From: Rhizophagus clarus
Taxonomy: Eukaryota; Glomeromycota; Glomeromycetes; Glomerales; Glomeraceae
Direction: 5' to 3'
Length of the DNA: 64,000 nucleotides
Assembly (NCBI GenBank): GCA_015698045.1
Contig: BLAL01000068.1
Span: 620,001 to 684,000, forward strand
Shown: in pieces, positions 47,753 to 59,485 of the stretch
How positions within the stretch are numbered: the stretch's first letter is position 1
How the letters are laid out: every line of letters starts with the position of its first letter
The notes under the pieces: model-generated
Told to the model about the DNA's origin: nothing
The model's database searches: none
What the model saw: only the letters and a program-made list of their open reading frames with translations
Translations under genes and position numbers: made by a program

Positions 47753-50180
47753 TCACATACAATATTCGTGTTCTTTTTGCTTTTGTATTATTTCTTCAAT
47801 CAATTGGAATGTCATTTGATATTGTTGCTCAAATGCAGCCAGTTTTACTAAAGAATCCTTTTCTACCTTTTGAGCATTTTTAAATCTTTTTAAAAGATAT
47901 TGGCTTTATTGTAATACAAATAAATTTGTAAAATTATTCACATTGATTTGTAAACAATGCAAATAATAAATTGAAATAAACGATTATATAATCTTTTAAT
48001 TGATTTTTGATATATATGCTCAAGTGCCATTCCTAAGATATCTAATCTATGATTTGATTTCATGTATTTAGTTATATCTACAAACTTCCCGAGATATGAC
48101 CATAGCCTTTTTAATGATTCTCCATCAGTAAGACCAATTGAATCTATAGTCTTTGGACGATAAATTTTTTGACAACTTGGTGTATGAGCATAAGCATGAA
48201 AAATTGATATCGATCTTGATATAAATGTAAAGGATTATTGGTCTTAAAAATATGAGTATGAAATGAACAAGCAATATCATATAAAAAATTAAATTTTTGG
48301 TCAGAATTTGAAAATTTGTTTCGAAAATTATCAATAAAGCATTCTGCTAAAATATATCTATAAAATTATTGAATACTGACCGTAATTGTTAGAAACAATT
48401 ATTTAATAAATTTATTTACTCATAATTAAAATATTGGGCAAGTCGTCTACTGTAAAGTGGCCAGCATTATCGACATTAAGAAATTACTCATGTGACGAAT
48501 AATGCTGCGACAAATGACAATTCTTTATACTAAGATCAACATGAAACTACTTCGTGGAAATGAATTCGTAGATTTTGGTAAAGCTAGTTTGCTACTTTAA
48601 TATTACCTTTCTCCCATTTTTTTTTTTTAAATTAAGAAATTTCAAGGGTACTTCATGTCTGCAAGTACTACCAAAAATACCAGTGTATCAATTTTTATTG
48701 ATACTTTGGGAAAAAAAAAAAAAAAAATAAAAAGGAGAAGAAAAAAAGATGATGAAAAATCCAGATCAAAGAATAACAGGACGTAATATCAATTTTTTTG
48801 TCTTTCTGTTAAAAATAAAACCTTATTATTAATTTTAAACTATCAAATAATTAGTTACTGAATTATTAAATATTACTGTAATTTATTGTTATAAAATGAT
48901 TGATTATTTGATACCCAGTTTGAAAAAAACTCCTCTGAAATTATAAATCTATCATTAACAAGTCTATGTTCACAACTATTTCCTGAACCTTTTAATCTTT
49001 TAAGTTGGAAATTCCTATCAAAAGATATAATAGTAGTTGTATTATTTTCATTTGGCTAGAAAATTAGTTATTATAAATTATAAAATATAATAATTAATAA
49101 ACGATACGATAATTACATTAATTAAATATGCAAATGATACCTGCGGGCATGCAGGACATTCAAAATTATTATCTGATTCACTTTCATAAGATTTTCTTAA
49201 ATCGGCTTGCAGTTTTAATTTAAAATTGATATATTTATGAAATGCCGATATAAATAGACTGTATAAATTCTATTATATTATTACAAAGTTATATATAAAA
49301 TTTGAAAAATTAATAATGTCAAATACTAATAAGTGAAAATACTCACTCAATTGATATTTTGTTAATATTGAAATGCCTCTAGAACTTTGCAAAATGTTAA
49401 ATGTGATATTTGTGCCTCAAAAAGTAACTGATAATACATATCAAATACGTCAAATGAAAATGCTAAAGTTGGATTACAGGGTGATTCTGGAAATAATCTG
49501 TTTTTAATTAAAGATTCTATTATTCCTTCACATGTTGGAATTTGTATATAAAACCATCCTGAAAAAAAAATTAGAATTAAATTTAAAATTACTAAAATAA
49601 ATGTATATCCTTATGCATACCTTTTAGGAAAACTGTTAATATTCTACTCACTGGATGTTCACATTCTCCAACACACAATTATGACAGCTTAATTTTATTT
49701 GAATTGAATTGATAATTATCAAGATATATACAATAATGAAATAAATTAATTTTATCATGAAAATGATTAAAGCAATTATTGCAATAGAATATTTTTGGTC
49801 CACAGTCCAAGCATTTTAATGTAACAATATTATCGCAGTTAAAGCAAGATGGGTAGTCTGGTAATATTGAATTATATATATTGTCTAATACGGCTTTCCA
49901 ATTTGCTGCAAGTTTGTTTTGCTTTTGCCGATAATTTACTGTTTTAGGATTATTAGATTCATAATTATCTGACAACTCAAAAATCGAATTCAAAATTTTC
50001 CAATTCTTCATTTGTTTGCTCCTCACTTCTATTATTGCTTAAACTCTTTACTTGATTAGAAAATTTAAATTTATTTGAACCTTTAGCTTATTTATTTATA
50101 ACAGTTTTTCCTCCATCTTTATTATTAAAAGAAACAGTAGTATATGGTCTATAGTGTTTTGGTCCTTTAAAATTAATAAA
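47753..50180 (-). pseudogene. KDZ (Kyakuja-Dileera-Zisupton) transposase relic
   Basis: From right to left the minus strand shows a cysteine cluster ('CFNCDNIVTLKCLDCGPKIF', then YCNNC and an H-rich stretch, 49679-50026), 'SLIKNRLFPESPCNPTLAFS' and 'FDVFDMYYQLLFEAQIS' (about 49400-49530), 'NNFECPACPQ' (about 49150), 'FNFLYDIACSFHTH' (about 48280) and a C-terminal helix ('FQLIEEIIQKQKEHEYCM', stop at 47753). This order matches CxC-cluster KDZ transposases of fungi. Multiple frameshifts and stops, and A-rich insertions near 48710-48750, show it is inactive. Terminal repeats were not found. Confidence 0.8.
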
Positions 50181-51039
50181 AGATTAGAGTTATCACATTA
50201 TTTTAATTAAAAAGTAAATCATTTTGAAGTTTTAACCTATTTTTTGTTTGCTTATTTTTGTCCTAAGGTTTAAATCATTCGACTTACTATTGCTCTTTAA
50301 ATTAAATGATATAAATCTGTTAATATTGATATTATTGATTAACATATTATCAAAATATAATATTTATAAAATATTTACTTATGAGGATTCTGATTGCTGC
50401 ATTTTTTTTAAAAATTTATCTTCAAAAGATAGAAAATTCTTGTAATTAAAAAAAATTGGACGTATAAATAAACAACCTTGAGTAATAAACTGCAATCGTA
50501 ACAATGGTATTATAATAAAAACAAAGACTAACAATACAAAAAAAATATAGAGCTAGCAGTTATTGTAATAATTTGGTGTATTACTAATTATAACAAAATG
50601 AATCAGCGATTGTATTCGTAAAAACATCATGACAAATAGATAGCAATTTATAATGTTATTTGTAAAGAATATAGAACAAACAATTATTGTAATTAAAAAA
50701 ATTTTGATATTTTATTGGTCTATGGTGGAACAAAAGAAAAATAAAGATTATAAATGATAGATATGGCGGATTCTAGATTTGTTAGATATTATTGCTCATT
50801 TGTTATTAGCACCAATTTTCTGATGATTTTCAATAAGAAGAGAAAGTTAATAATATTAAGATCATAGGACAATTATGACGTGACGAAACAATTGACTCGC
50901 CCTTCACCACTAGTCAATATAATTAATTACTCCTCATTTCAATTTAAATAAATAATTACTGAAATTTTACTTTACACCATAATCTAATTCCCTTTTAATA
51001 ATATTATTGATGCATTAATTAATTGTACTAACCTTATAT
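50181..51039. other. AT-rich spacer
   Basis: No gene or repeat is recognised between the KDZ relic and the LINE relic. The 65-codon open stretch at 50248-50445 is low-complexity. Confidence 0.6.
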
Positions 51040-51430
51040 TTTATACAGATGGACCGCTCATCCAACCTCCTACAGCCTCCCGCGCGCTGTTGGGATTAGG
51101 ATGGATAATAGATAATGTTACTAATAATACTTTAAATTTTAATGCTTCTACTTCTTTATTTCCTCCTTACTTTCGCGCTGAAGCGATTGCTATCTTTCTA
51201 GTTTAACGATTTGCCCTTATCTTCTAGTGTTACTATCTATACTGATTCTCTTAATTGTATTCAAAATTTTAATTCTTTATCATATTTTACACTTACTCTG
51301 CGTAGAGCCAGGAAAAAGAATAATCATTTCATCTGGTTTCTATTATAGTTTAAAACTTCGTTTCCATGATCAAAGTTAAAGTATATTTGGATTAAGGGAA
51401 AATTATGACTTAATAAGAGAATAATTAGGA
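51040..51430 (+). pseudogene. LINE RNase H domain relic
   Basis: The plus strand starts with 'YTDGPLIQPPTASRALLGLG', then 'WIIDNVTNNTLNFNAS' and 'PPYFRAEAIAIFLV'. After stops come pieces equivalent to 'IYTDSLNCIQNFNSL' and, in other frames, a 'KVKxHSG'-like segment. The YTDG, AE.AI and TDS motifs in this order are those of the RNase H domain at the C-terminus of LINE polyproteins. Stops and frameshifts make it dead, and no reverse transcriptase is left upstream. Confidence 0.75.
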
Positions 51431-52394
51431 ATACAAAATCCCTGGTCAACAGGAAGATTCATAAATATCTTGATGCTTTTGTCAACAATTTTATTACAAT
51501 TTATACATTGCCTATTTTAAAATATTTTTTTTCACGCAGAAATCTGATTAAATACAGTAGGTAAAAATGGTAAGTTTGGTAAATTCATGTAAGTAAATGA
51601 CATTTCAATAAAATGAAGTCAGGTAATTTTTCATGTTAATAAAACAAAAGTTGGCTAAAATGTGTTGGTTAATTTCGTGTTAGTGAAATGGTTGTCTGCA
51701 AATTGTACTATAACTAATTAACATCATCACGCACTTATCAAACAATTAATTGCATAATGATATCAGAATAGTAAGATCGTTTAAACTTTTAAAATATTAT
51801 TATTAAAAGCCAGATTAATATGTTATTAGGAATATTTATGACATCTTATTTTAAAAATAATTTGTAAGATAAAAGTAAGAACTAGGGTGTATTCAATTAA
51901 TAGTGAATTTGATTGATAAGTATGTTATCAGTAATGTCATTAAATTGAGTATGTTAAGATTATTTTTAAAGATCATTTAAAATTATAGGTATTTTCATTT
52001 ACTAGTTATAAATATTTAAAGTTATAATAACATACGACTGGAATTTAAGACATTACTTATATTATTCCAATTGTAATCAAATAGAGCTTTAAATTTGAAA
52101 ACTAGAGAAGAAATAGAAGTTGCTTTAATAGATTATTATTGACAGTATATCTGAACTGAATTTTAAGAGGTATTTAATCGTTATTATTATTTTTATAGGG
52201 AATAATAATTATAACATCTGATATCAATTAAAAAATAATATAGTAAATTAAAACTTGAATCTCCGACAAACTGAAAATAGAATAAAAACTGAATATAATT
52301 AAATTTCATCCTAATAGTTATCCTTTATCATAAAAATATAAAAATACATAATATAAATATTGTTATATAGTATATAATCAACAAATAAAAATAA
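51431..52394. other. AT-rich spacer
   Basis: It probably includes the 3' UTR of the Sel1-kinase gene on its right. Repeated GTTAGTAAAATG-like phrases near 51560-51700 (GTAAATTCATGTAAGTAAAT, GTTAATTTCGTGTTAGTGAA) are reminiscent of a short degenerate tandem repeat; nothing else is seen. Confidence 0.5.
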
Positions 52395-55280
52395 TTAATA
52401 ATGATTAAAATCAGTTATGTATTCCAAACATTCAGAGTCTTCTTTAATAACTAAAACTTCAGTAACATTGCGACTTGTGTAATATGCTTGTGAATGAGTT
52501 TGTATAATATTAGAAATATTAGTTTGTTCTTGTGCTAAAGTATCATTAGCTTTTACAAACTCCAACATTTCATTGTATAATTTGTCATTGACACCATATA
52601 TTTGATATTTATAATTTCCATCCCTATTTTTTTCGTAAAATTTACTAATACACCTAATCCATTCAGATATTTCATGTTCAAGCTCAGTTACTGTTGGTCT
52701 ATTGGAAGGATTCGAATCCCAACATCTTTTCATTAAATCTTCATAACATTTTGGAGTATTTCTTATAATTTCAGGACGTTCACTTTTGCAAATATCATAG
52801 ACAAGTTGATGATCATGTGCTCTATCATTAAATGGAGGAATACCCGATGTAAATTCCCACATTATCATTGAAAAGCTGTAAATATCACTTGCTGGAGTAT
52901 AAAGTTTTTTTCTTAATATTTCAGGTGCCATATAAGGCATTACTCCATAAATTTCATTATCTGAAGTTTGTAAATCACTTCTTATAGGTTTACATAATCC
53001 CAAGTCAATAATAAATAGTTCGTTATGATTATCTGACATTAAAATATTACCATCATGAAAATCACTATGAATTAAATTTGATTCGTGAATTACTTTAAGT
53101 CCTAATATAATTTTTTTCAATAATTGTAATTTGTCTTGCCATTCAAGTTTAATTATATCACGTAAACATTTTCTTAAATTTCCTTTTTTTGCGTAACTCA
53201 TTACTATTATATAATTTAAATTATATGGATCTTGAGTGATCCCAAAGAATTGGATAAATTTTGAAAATGATTTTTTCTGACAGTTATAATGATGTTTCCA
53301 CTAGTATATATATTATAAAAAATTAATTTTAATGCAAAAAAAAAAAAAAAAATTAGTTATTAATTATAAAGAGTACTATACCTCATCCAAAAATTTATCA
53401 TCAATGTTTGATGAATTATTAAGTATTTTAAGAATAACATCATAACCTGTTCGAGAGTTCCATCTATTCCATTGTTGTTTATTAAAATTCCAACTATCAA
53501 TGGGACCATTTAGCCAAGTAGCTTTATAGATTTCACTAAATCCTCCCTTATCATGATAATCAATATTTGACAATTCATTGTAAGGTATCCATTCTAAAAC
53601 TTCATAATTATTTCTAGCATTTAATTGTGCTTCTTGAATAAATTTATCAATATAATTATTTTTACTGGTCCATTTTGAAAAATCTTGTTGAAATTGTTCG
53701 GAATTACATTTTTGGCACCATTGATAATCGGTATATAATTGTTTGCATTTATTACAAGATTCATTTTCAGAATTTATTTTATTATTTTCTGCTGCTTTTT
53801 GATACCAGTAAAAGGCTTTCTCCAGATCCTTCTCCATCCCCTCTTCATTTTTGTAACCGTTGGCCAAATTAAGCATCGCATCTGCATGTCCATTATTTGC
53901 TGCTTTTTGATACCAGTAAAAGGCTTTCTCCATGTCTTTCTCCATCCCCTCCCCATTGTAATAACCATCAGCCAAATTAAACATCGCATCTGCATGTCCA
54001 TTAACTGCCGCTTTCTGATACCAGTGGAAGGCTTTCTCCAGATCCTTCTCCGTCCCTTCTCCATTTTTGTAACCATTAGCCACATTAAACATCGCATTAA
54101 CTTCATTCTTTTCTGCTGCTGTCTGATACCAGTGAAATGATTTCTCCAGAACTTTCTCTGTCCCCTCCCCATTTTTATAATAATGGGCCAAATTATTCAT
54201 TGCACTTATATATCCACTATTTGCCGCTATCTGATGCCAGTAAAAGGCTTTTTTCAGGTCCTTCTCCGTCCCATCACCATTTTCATAACAAAGAGCCAAA
54301 TTATTCATCGCACTTACATTTCCACTATCTGCCGCTACTTGATACCAGTAAAAGACTTTCTTCAGGTCCTTTTCTGTCCCCTCCCCATTTTTGTAACAAA
54401 GGGCCAAATTATACATTGCACTTGCATTACCACTCTCTGCCGCTTTCTGATACCAGTAAAAGGCTTTTTTCAGGTCCTTCTCTGTCCCGACCCTATTTTC
54501 ATAACAAAAGGCCAAATTATTCATTGCATCTACATGTCCACTATTTGCCGCTATCCGATACCAATGAAAGGCTTTCTCCAGGTCTTTTTCTATCCCTTCC
54601 CCATTGTAATAACCGCTGGCCAAATTAAACATTGCATCTGCATGTCCTCTATCTGTTGCTTTCTGATACCAGTAAAAGGCTTTTTCCAAGTTCTTATTCA
54701 TTCCCTCCCCACTATAATAACTATTGCCTAAATTAAACATCGCATTTACATGTCCACTATCTGCTGCTTTCTGATACCAGTAAAAGGCTTTTTCCAGGTC
54801 CTTCTCTGTCCCTTCCCCATCTTCATAACAAATGGCCAAATTATTCATCCCACTTACATGTCCACTATCTGCCGCTGCTTGATACCAGTGAAAGGCGTTT
54901 TTTAGGTCCATTTCCGTTCCCTTTCCATTTTCGTAACAAAAGGCCAAATTATTCATTGCATCTACATGTCCACTATCTGCTGCTATTTGATACCAATGAA
55001 AGGCTTTCTTCAAGTCTTTATCTATCCCCTCCCCATTGTAATAACCAATAGCCAAATTAAACATCGCATTTACATGTCCACTATCTGCTGCTTTCTGATA
55101 CCAGTAAAAGGCTTTTTCCAGGTTCTTATTCATCTCCTTTCCACTGTAATAACTATTGGCCAAATTAATCATCGCATCAGCATGTCCACTATCTGCCGCT
55201 TTCTGATACCAGTAAAAAGCTTTCTTTAGATCCTTCTCCATCCCCTCTCCATTTTTGTAACCATTGGCCAAATTAAACAT
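52395..55280 (-). CDS. Sel1-repeat protein fused to a kinase domain
   Basis: Two exons, 53382-55280 and 52395-53300, are joined in phase 0 across an 81-nt GT-AG intron, giving 934 residues. Residues 1 to about 504 are 14 Sel1-like repeats of 36 residues (AM.NLA..Y.NGEGTEKDL.KAF.WYQKAA). A CxxC-x8-CxxC pair ('CNKCKQLYTDYQWCQKC') follows, then the linker 'FSKWTSKNNYIDKFIQ' and the kinase: 'EWIPYNEL', 'DKGGFSEIYKATW', 'VILKIL', intron, 'FFGITQDPYNLNYIIVM', 'HSDFHDGNIL', 'IIDLGLC', 'APEIL' and 'DIYSFSMIMWEF'. The catalytic HRD is HSD and DFG is DLG; the lysine, Asn and APE are kept. Sel1 repeats usually act as protein-protein scaffolds. The ATG lies inside a repeat, and remnants of a further repeat, frameshifted, precede it, so the 5' end is probably truncated. 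Confidence 0.85.
53769..55280 (-). repeat. 14-unit Sel1 repeat array, 108 bp per unit
   Basis: All 14 units are exactly 36 codons. Repeats 2-4 and 6-8 correspond one to one (for example 'NSYYSG..MNKNLEKAF' in 2 and 6, 'GYYNGEGI.KDL.KAFHW' in 3 and 7, 'NNLAFCYEN' in 4 and 8). This indicates duplication of a 4-repeat, 432-bp block. The opposite strand stays open in long runs only because the repeats are so regular. Confidence 0.92.
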
Positions 55281-56230
55281 TTTGTTAACCTGATAAAAGG
55301 CTTTTCCAAATCCTGTTTTATATTATTATTTGATATTTTTTTTTTAATAAACTAAGAAATGAAAAAGCATTATGAAGTCTGAAATGCCAATATTTATATT
55401 ATGGCATATGCAAAATGTTACGCATGCGCATTAGCGATCTAAGCATGGTCAGAGTGTAACGAAGGACAAAAATTTCACCACTCGAGAGGTTTTACTTAAA
55501 TTAACTTAATTTGGTTAATGATAAAATCATTCATTCCGTCGATCACTTGTCCAAATATTTTTTAAACAATTATAAATTAAAACTATGAAATGGACTTTTT
55601 TATCGTATTCCGAAATTTAGCGTACATTTTGTTACCATAATTAGTGGAATACCAAATTTTTATCTTTTATTTTTTATTTTTCACGGCAATACCAACAATA
55701 ACAAAAAATGGGTTTAATTTCGGAAGCAATGTTACTAAATTTTATTCACGTGATTAAAAAATTTGATGAAATACTTGAATTTTTCGCGGCATACTTAGTT
55801 TTTTACTCACGTGATTAAAAATTTGATGGTCATTATGCATCGAACCCTTATTTGTTATCTGTAATTCCGTGCATAATCTGCATAAACATACAAGAAGTTG
55901 TTTTCATTGTTCTCCTTATGTATAAGGTCAGTTAAATTTGGAAAATAAATGAAATAGAAAAAGAAAAAGAATAACTTTTATTTGCTTGATTGAAAAGAAC
56001 GTATCGGGAGAGTTCAATAAAATATCTAAAGGTATTACTATTTACAAAATAAACTAGGTTCGTAACACGAGCTAATTTATACTTTATTATAGAATTTAAA
56101 GTTTTGCCACTAGATGATCATCCTTATTTAAGTAAAATTAGGGGCTTAACGAACATTTATCCCGTCTGAAAAAAGAAAAAAAAAATTTTTTTTTTTTTTT
56201 TTTCTTCCGAAGATTCTTGAAATTCGCAAA
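55281..56230. other. Intergenic region between two divergent kinase genes
   Basis: This region should contain both promoters. A Sel1 repeat remnant continues just right of 55280. Two direct copies of a segment containing TTCACGTGATTAAAAA/CTCACGTGATTAAAAA and ATTTGATG lie about 61 bp apart (near 55745 and 55806), each with a CACGTG box. A long A-then-T run at 56175-56204 precedes the ATG at 56231. Confidence 0.6.
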
Positions 56231-57925
56231 ATGTCTATTCGACAAGAATCAGTCGTTACTGCAATTGATAAAGCAAATGATATATTAAATTTTAATATTC
56301 ATAATACGATAAATCAATGTGAATCCGCAAAAAAGATAATAATGGACAATAAATCTTTAACGAAGGTTGAAAAAAAAAAAGCAATCAAGATAATAAAACA
56401 ACATTACGACCATTATAAAGTTATTTATAATGAAGGAACAAGAAGAGTTTGTGAAAACTGTAAAGAAGAATGTTTAGCAACATTATACTGTGAAATCTGT
56501 ATTCGAAATAATTTAAAATCTAAATTTTCAGAGTGGACGTCCGAAAATGATAATATTGATAATTTAATTCAAAACTGTCAAATGGAATCACTTTCTCCGG
56601 ATAAAATCATTGAATGGATTCCATATAATAAGTTAAAGAATATAAAATATTTAACTAAAGGTGGATGTTCTGAAATTTATACAGCGAATTGGATTGGCGG
56701 TAGTTATAATGAATGGGATTCTAAAAAACAAAAACTAAGAAGATTTGGGACTCATAAAGTAATTCTTAAAACATTAAAGAATATTGAAAGTGCTAATAGG
56801 ATAATAGGAGTTGGTTTGATGAGGTACGGTAGATCGTTTTATTTATACGAATATTGTATGTTGATTATATAATAACATTATTTTGATGTTAGGCAAAATC
56901 ACATTTAGCTATAAGCAACAAATGGTCAAATATTGTTAAATGTTATGGTCTTACGCAAGATATCAAAGACAAAAAATATATGCTTGTGATGTACGCAATG
57001 AGTACTGATTTAAGAAGTTATTTACAACAGAATCACGATAAGATTACATGGGAAGAAAGAATCGCTATAATTTATGATATTATTATAGCGCTTTATAGAG
57101 TCCATAAAGAAAATACATTACATAGAGATTTGCATTCAGGGAACATATTATATTTAAAGTCCGAGAATATTTGGTGCATAAGCGACTTAGGATTCTGTAG
57201 CCCCGCCGATATACCATTAAAGAGTATATATGGAAATCTTTCTTACGTTGCGCCTGAAGTTATCACAGAAAAAAAACAGAGTTTTGCTTCAGACATTTAT
57301 AGTATTGGTATAATTATGTGGGAAATTTCTTCTGCTCAACCACCATTTATTGAATATGAGCATAATTATGATTTTGCAATGAAAATAGTTAATGGGATGA
57401 GACCGCAAATATTATCAGATACTCCCTTGGAATACAAAAATTTAATGGAACAATGTTGGGATACTGATCCATCAAAAAGACCTGATATTGGTATACTTTT
57501 AAAAGAAATACAGGAAATGAAAAATTTTAGTTTTGAAAAAATAACTAATGATGAAAATAATGATAAAAATATCATTATTAAGAAATTCTTTAAGAACTTT
57601 AATATTTGTCAATCATTTAAATCAAAGAAGAAAACGGCTTTTAAAGTAAATAAATATGAAAGTAGAGTTTATCTTTCTGAATATTTACCTTATTCAGTAG
57701 AAGGTATGATTATAATAAGTTTACATTTTTTTTTTAAATTATATAATAATATGTATTTTTCTTTTCATATGTAGATGATGATGCGTTATATCATATTTCG
57801 AATCTTCATCCAGAGGAGCAAGATGAATTAGAAATTCCTGATGGTAAATAATTGTGATAAATGTTATTAAGTTTGAAATAATGACTACACTAATAATTAA
57901 TTTATTCTTTTCAGAAATATTTTGA
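56231..57925 (+). pseudogene. WIPYNK-type kinase gene broken by an 8-bp duplication
   Basis: The expected exons are 56231-56823, 56893-57703, 57775-57843 and 57915-57925 (ending EIF, stop). The N-terminus has a helical region, a 'CENCKEECLATLYCEIC' zinc-ribbon-like pair, 'FSEWTSENDNIDNLIQ', 'EWIPYNKL', 'KGGCSEIYTANW' and 'VILKTL'. Exon 2 begins 'AKSHLAISNKWSNIVKCYG' and carries 'LHRDLHSGNILY', 'ISDLGFC' (DLG for DFG), 'APEV' and 'DIYSIGIIMWEI'. Between the N-lobe and the donor, AATAGGAT (56795-56802) is followed by AATAGGAG, an 8-bp tandem duplication. With one copy the frame would run on as ESANRSWFDE to a phase-0 donor at 56824; with both, the frame is lost. It is therefore a recent pseudogene, an allele, or a sequencing or assembly error. 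All later motifs are intact. Confidence 0.8.
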
Positions 57926-58164
57926 AATTTCAAATTATTGAAATAATAGAAGAAAAAACTAATAAACATTAAATATTTAACTTTATAATTTCATAATAAT
58001 AAATCACAATTTTGTTCAAGCTATTAGACGAATAGAATAAAAAAATTTTTAATATTTCAAATAAACTTTGGTTATAATTTGAGTAAAAATAATATATAAG
58101 TCATAATATTTTTATACTATTCGAATTCATAATCCTTGAATTAATTTGAGACATGTAATAAAAG

Positions 58165-58610
58165 TCATTATTCTTTATATGCCATTTATGACACCTGAAA
58201 TTCTAAAATGTAAATCTTATACTCCAGCTAGTTTTTCTCCATGATTATGCAGGAATTTAAATCTGTCCTCCATTTTATGTTAAAGCCACTTGGCTTAATA
58301 TTTGTAAAGTGAACGTTCTGAAATTATTGAAAAAACGCTGAGATGAGGATCCATCAAATAGGCCATCCAACATTAAAAATTGATTTTGGTTTACAGTAGA
58401 AATTAATGACGATATGGAATTTATAAAGCACCAACAATCGGATAACAGTCTTATTACTAAATTTCATCCACAAGCATATTCTATAAGCCGCATGTTTGGT
58501 TTTACCAGTAGTAAGTTGAAAGAAAACCAGTGCTTGAACTGTAGCATAGATCATGATGATAAGACTGATCATCATTCATCAGCAGGTATAGTAAGTACAT
58601 ACAAAAAAAG
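58165..58610 (+). pseudogene. Kinase C-lobe and tail relic
   Basis: The plus strand reads 'YMPFMTPEILKCKSYTPAS' (APE-helix equivalent), then broken pieces matching the alpha-F to alpha-I region. It ends with an open tail, 58414-58614 ('SLITKFHPQAYSISRMFGF', 'NQCLNCSIDHDD'). The tail resembles the end of the array gene (HPQAVYTSRLL, CLDCSI). Stops and frame changes upstream show it is a relic, lying directly after the frameshifted kinase gene. Confidence 0.75.
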
Positions 58611-58883
58611 ATGATTTTACATGAATACTCAAACTAATTTTATAGTTTATTTATGTTAATGAATATTTGAATTATGTATATTTTAAAAAAATTCATGATA
58701 TTTTTTTTTTTTTATATAAACGTTATTTAATATAGTCATTGTTATGTATTTTCTCCTTTTTTTTCAATTTTAATCTAGTATTTAAACAAAAATATTGTTA
58801 AACGAGCGTATTGCAAATTTCTTTGGTTTGTAATTTAAATAATTTAAATATAGATTATTTTGATTTCATTCACAGTATTATTA

Positions 58884-59485
58884 TCGCCGTTTTCGAATTA
58901 GTGTGATCAGGTGATTTGCTGATCAATTAAAATTAAAACATCGAAAACACCGAAAACAACCGAAAACAATTAATTTATCAAAAATACTACTAGTTTATAC
59001 TATCATAAACACATCAAAAGCCCATTTTTATAACTATTTCTTTTAAAAAAACATTAAACTTAACATCTTGGCCTTCTTTACTATACTTATCAGATGTTTT
59101 ATGGTGTTTTTTTTTTATTTATTAAAAACTAAAGATCTAAATAAAAAAAATAATTAGAAACGAAAAAAAAGGAAAAAAAAATAATAAAATAAAAAAAAAT
59201 ATTACCTAATACTTAGTAGTGAACCTCTAGAATCGTTAGGAGTCGGTTTTAGGAATCGGCTTTTAGGAATCGGTCTTCAGGAATCGGTTTATAAGCTAAA
59301 ACAAAAACAAAAGGCGAACGATAAAAAATTCATTAATGATGTTATGTAATGGTGGCTTAGAGTTATACAGATCAAATGATAGTCATAGTTTTCATTGTAC
59401 AACGTGATTTTATTTTTGTAATCTTCAAATCAATTTTTTATTTATTACAAATTAGTTGCCGATCACAGTAATTCGAAAACGGCGA
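58884..59485. mobile_element. 602-bp MITE with 25-bp inverted ends, TA target
   Basis: The left end TCGCCGTTTTCGAATTAGTG then TGATC (58884-58908) and the right end's reverse complement TCGCCGTTTTCGAATTACTG then TGATC (59461-59485) match over 25 bp with one difference. TA lies just outside on both sides (58882-58883, 59486-59487). The interior is non-coding and holds a small GGAATCGG tandem repeat. It fits a Tc1/mariner-type non-autonomous element; near-identical ends suggest recent activity. Confidence 0.88.
59243..59292. repeat. GGAATCGG short tandem repeat
   Basis: TTTTAGGAATCGGC and close variants recur three to four times with a period of 16-17 bp, inside the 602-bp MITE. Confidence 0.85.

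Noticed and set aside
52690..52705. GGATTCGAATCCC, resembling a tRNA B-box
   Set aside because: It lies within the kinase coding sequence (DSNPSNRP) and no acceptor stem or A-box is present.
53675..55229. Long plus-strand open frames opposite the Sel1 repeats
   Set aside because: They are periodic antisense shadows of the 108-bp repeats and encode no family.
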